Below are positions 6,262 through 7,263 of a stretch of DNA of 7,263 nt, piece by piece. Every line of letters begins with the position of its first letter. The stretch's first letter is position 1. The notes beneath the pieces were generated by a model. The model was not told the DNA's origin, did no database searches, and saw nothing but the letters and a program-made list of their open reading frames with translations. Position numbers and translations under genes: made by a program. Source of the DNA: CAYMJA01 sp964391095 (lineage in GTDB: Bacteria > Patescibacteriota > Minisyncoccia > Minisyncoccales > GWA2-38-27); assembly GCA_964391095.1 (NCBI GenBank), contig CAYMJA010000017.1, positions 1 through 7,263 on the forward strand, read 5' to 3'.

Positions 6262-7087
6262 GCTTGCAAAAATATCTGTAATAATGTCGGTTTTTAATGG
6301 AGAGAAATATCTTAAAGAATCAGTCGAGAGCATTTTGAATCAAACTTATAAAGATTTTGAATTTATTATTGTTGACGACGGTTCTTTTGATAGAACATCG
6401 GAGATTTTGAAAGATTATATAAAGAGAGACCCCCGGATTAAGATAATCACTAATGAAAAAAATATTGGTTTAACCAAATCCCTTAATAAAGCTATAAAGA
6501 TGGCTCAGGGTGAATATATTGCTCGCCAGGATGCCGATGATATTTCTTCTCCTCAAAGATTAGAAAAACAGATTGAATTTTTAGAAAACCACCCGGAAAT
6601 CAAAATTTTAGGAACTTTTGGTTATTTAATAGCCCAAGAGTCAAAAATTTTGGGAAAAGAAATTGTACCTATTTCCTTCCAAGCAATAAAAAAAACCCTT
6701 ATCAAAAGAAATCCTTTTATTCATACCTCAATAATGGTAAAAAGAGAGACCATAGACAGGATGGGGGGATATAATGAGAATTTCAAGACTGTCCAGGACT
6801 ATGAATTATGGTTTAGAATTCTAAGAATTGCCAAGGGAGAGAATTTACCATTATTTTTAGTAAAAAAAAGATATCGGCCTGGAATGATTTCTTTTGAAAG
6901 AAATAAGGAGCAAATAAAATATGTACTTTTTCTTCAGAAAGAAGCAATAAAAAGAGGAGATTATTCAAAGCTTTCCTATATTTATTTTTTGAGGTCTTAC
7001 TTTTCTCTAAAATGTCCTCTATTCATTAAAATATTTCTGAAAAAATATTTTTCTAAGAGGAGAAATGTCTTCAAAAAAATATATTGA
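6251..7087 (+). CDS. GT2-family glycosyltransferase (GT-A fold)
   Basis: With the ATG at 6251 this is a 278-residue inverting GT2 glycosyltransferase. It has the opening ISVIMSVFNGEKYLKESVES (8-27), the UDP-binding VDDGS (41-45), the NIGLTKSLNKAI-MAQGEYIARQDADD run with the DXD metal site D94-A-D96, HTSIMVKRE (158-166), and the catalytic-base loop QDYELWFR (182-189). It should add one sugar residue from a nucleotide-sugar donor (often UDP- or dTDP-sugar) to the lipid-linked glycan in the cytoplasm; the specificity is not visible. A TTG at 6242 would add MKN, but the ATG is preferred because the family motif starts right after it. The start overlaps the previous gene by 11 bases. The C-terminal 50 residues are basic and may bind the membrane. 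It ends with TGA, eight bases before the next ATG. Confidence 0.95.
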   Translation: MKNKLAKISVIMSVFNGEKYLKESVESILNQTYKDFEFIIVDDGSFDRTSEILKDYIKRDPRIKIITNEKNIGLTKSLNKAIKMAQGEYIARQDADDISSPQRLEKQIEFLENHPEIKILGTFGYLIAQESKILGKEIVPISFQAIKKTLIKRNPFIHTSIMVKRETIDRMGGYNENFKTVQDYELWFRILRIAKGENLPLFLVKKRYRPGMISFERNKEQIKYVLFLQKEAIKRGDYSKLSYIYFLRSYFSLKCPLFIKIFLKKYFSKRRNVFKKIY

Positions 7088-7095
7088 TTATTAAA

Positions 7096-7263
7096 ATGAA
7101 ACCTAAAAAAATAAAGATTTGTTATATAACCAGCATAGATGCCACAATAAAATTTATATTGTTTAGCCAAATAAAATTTCTAAAAAGAGAAAATTATGAT
7201 GTTTATGCTGTTTGTTCTCCTGGAAAATGGATAAAAGATATTGAGAAGGAAAAAATAAAAGTA
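7096..7263 (+). CDS. GT4-like glycosyltransferase, N-terminal part (3' end outside window)
   Basis: Only the first 56 codons are present, open to the last base. ATG at 7096 gives MKPKKIKICYITSIDATIKF, continuing LFSQIKFLKRENYDVYAVCSPGKWIKDIEK. This pattern, a 'CYIT' first strand, a helix reading QIKFLK with the acceptor-side 'ydVyavCSPGkw', is the usual N-terminus of GT4 enzymes of capsular and O-antigen clusters (Glyco_trans_4-type domain). It would act on the same lipid-linked glycan as the other enzymes. The donor half is outside the window, so donor and acceptor are unknown. It follows the GT2 stop by eight bases without a clear Shine-Dalgarno, consistent with the same operon. Confidence 0.85.
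   Translation, partial: MKPKKIKICYITSIDATIKFILFSQIKFLKRENYDVYAVCSPGKWIKDIEKEKIKV

Noticed and set aside
2270..7087. UGA recoded as glycine or tryptophan (as in some candidate phyla)
   Set aside because: TGA ends the GT15-like and GT2 genes at expected lengths, tryptophans use TGG, and no gene is interrupted by TGA.

Overview
The window is a dense, one-directional block of nine genes, all on the + strand, for making and exporting a cell-surface polysaccharide or glycolipid glycan. The first and last genes run off the window edges. The DNA is AT-rich (roughly 30% GC by eye), with AGA/AGG as the main arginine codons and few strong Shine-Dalgarno sites. This suggests an uncultivated low-GC bacterium. 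I cannot name a phylum, and an archaeal source is not strictly excluded. TGA ends two genes in sensible places, so the ordinary code fits. There are no tRNAs, rRNAs, CRISPR arrays, transposases or IS ends.

Layout: (1) 1-420, C-terminal end of a GT4 glycosyltransferase; (2) 407-1333, FkbM-family methyltransferase; (3) 1349-2272, a protein resembling the fungal GT15 (Kre2/Mnt1) alpha-mannosyltransferases; (4) 2269-3324, a second, divergent GT-B glycosyltransferase; (5) 3371-4327, a second FkbM methyltransferase paralogous to the first; (6) 4342-5637, a Wzx-type flippase; (7) 5641-6261, a small class I SAM methyltransferase; (8) 6251-7087, a GT2 glycosyltransferase; (9) 7096-end, the N-terminus of another GT4 glycosyltransferase. 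Neighbouring genes overlap or lie 3-46 bases apart, with no visible terminator, so they are probably one transcript.

How they may work together (inference): the glycosyltransferases build an oligosaccharide on a membrane lipid carrier at the cytoplasmic face. The FkbM and class I methyltransferases could O-methylate sugars during or after assembly, and the flippase would move the lipid-linked unit outwards. No Wzy polymerase, ligase, nucleotide-sugar synthesis gene or chain-length regulator is visible here.

The most unusual feature is gene 3. Its two main conserved blocks line up without gaps to fungal GT15 motifs as I remember them, but the GT15 glutamate once proposed as the nucleophile appears to be alanine. 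Smaller oddities are an in-frame 24-bp tandem duplication in gene 4 and a hairpin-forming inverted repeat around an AAGGAG between genes 4 and 5.
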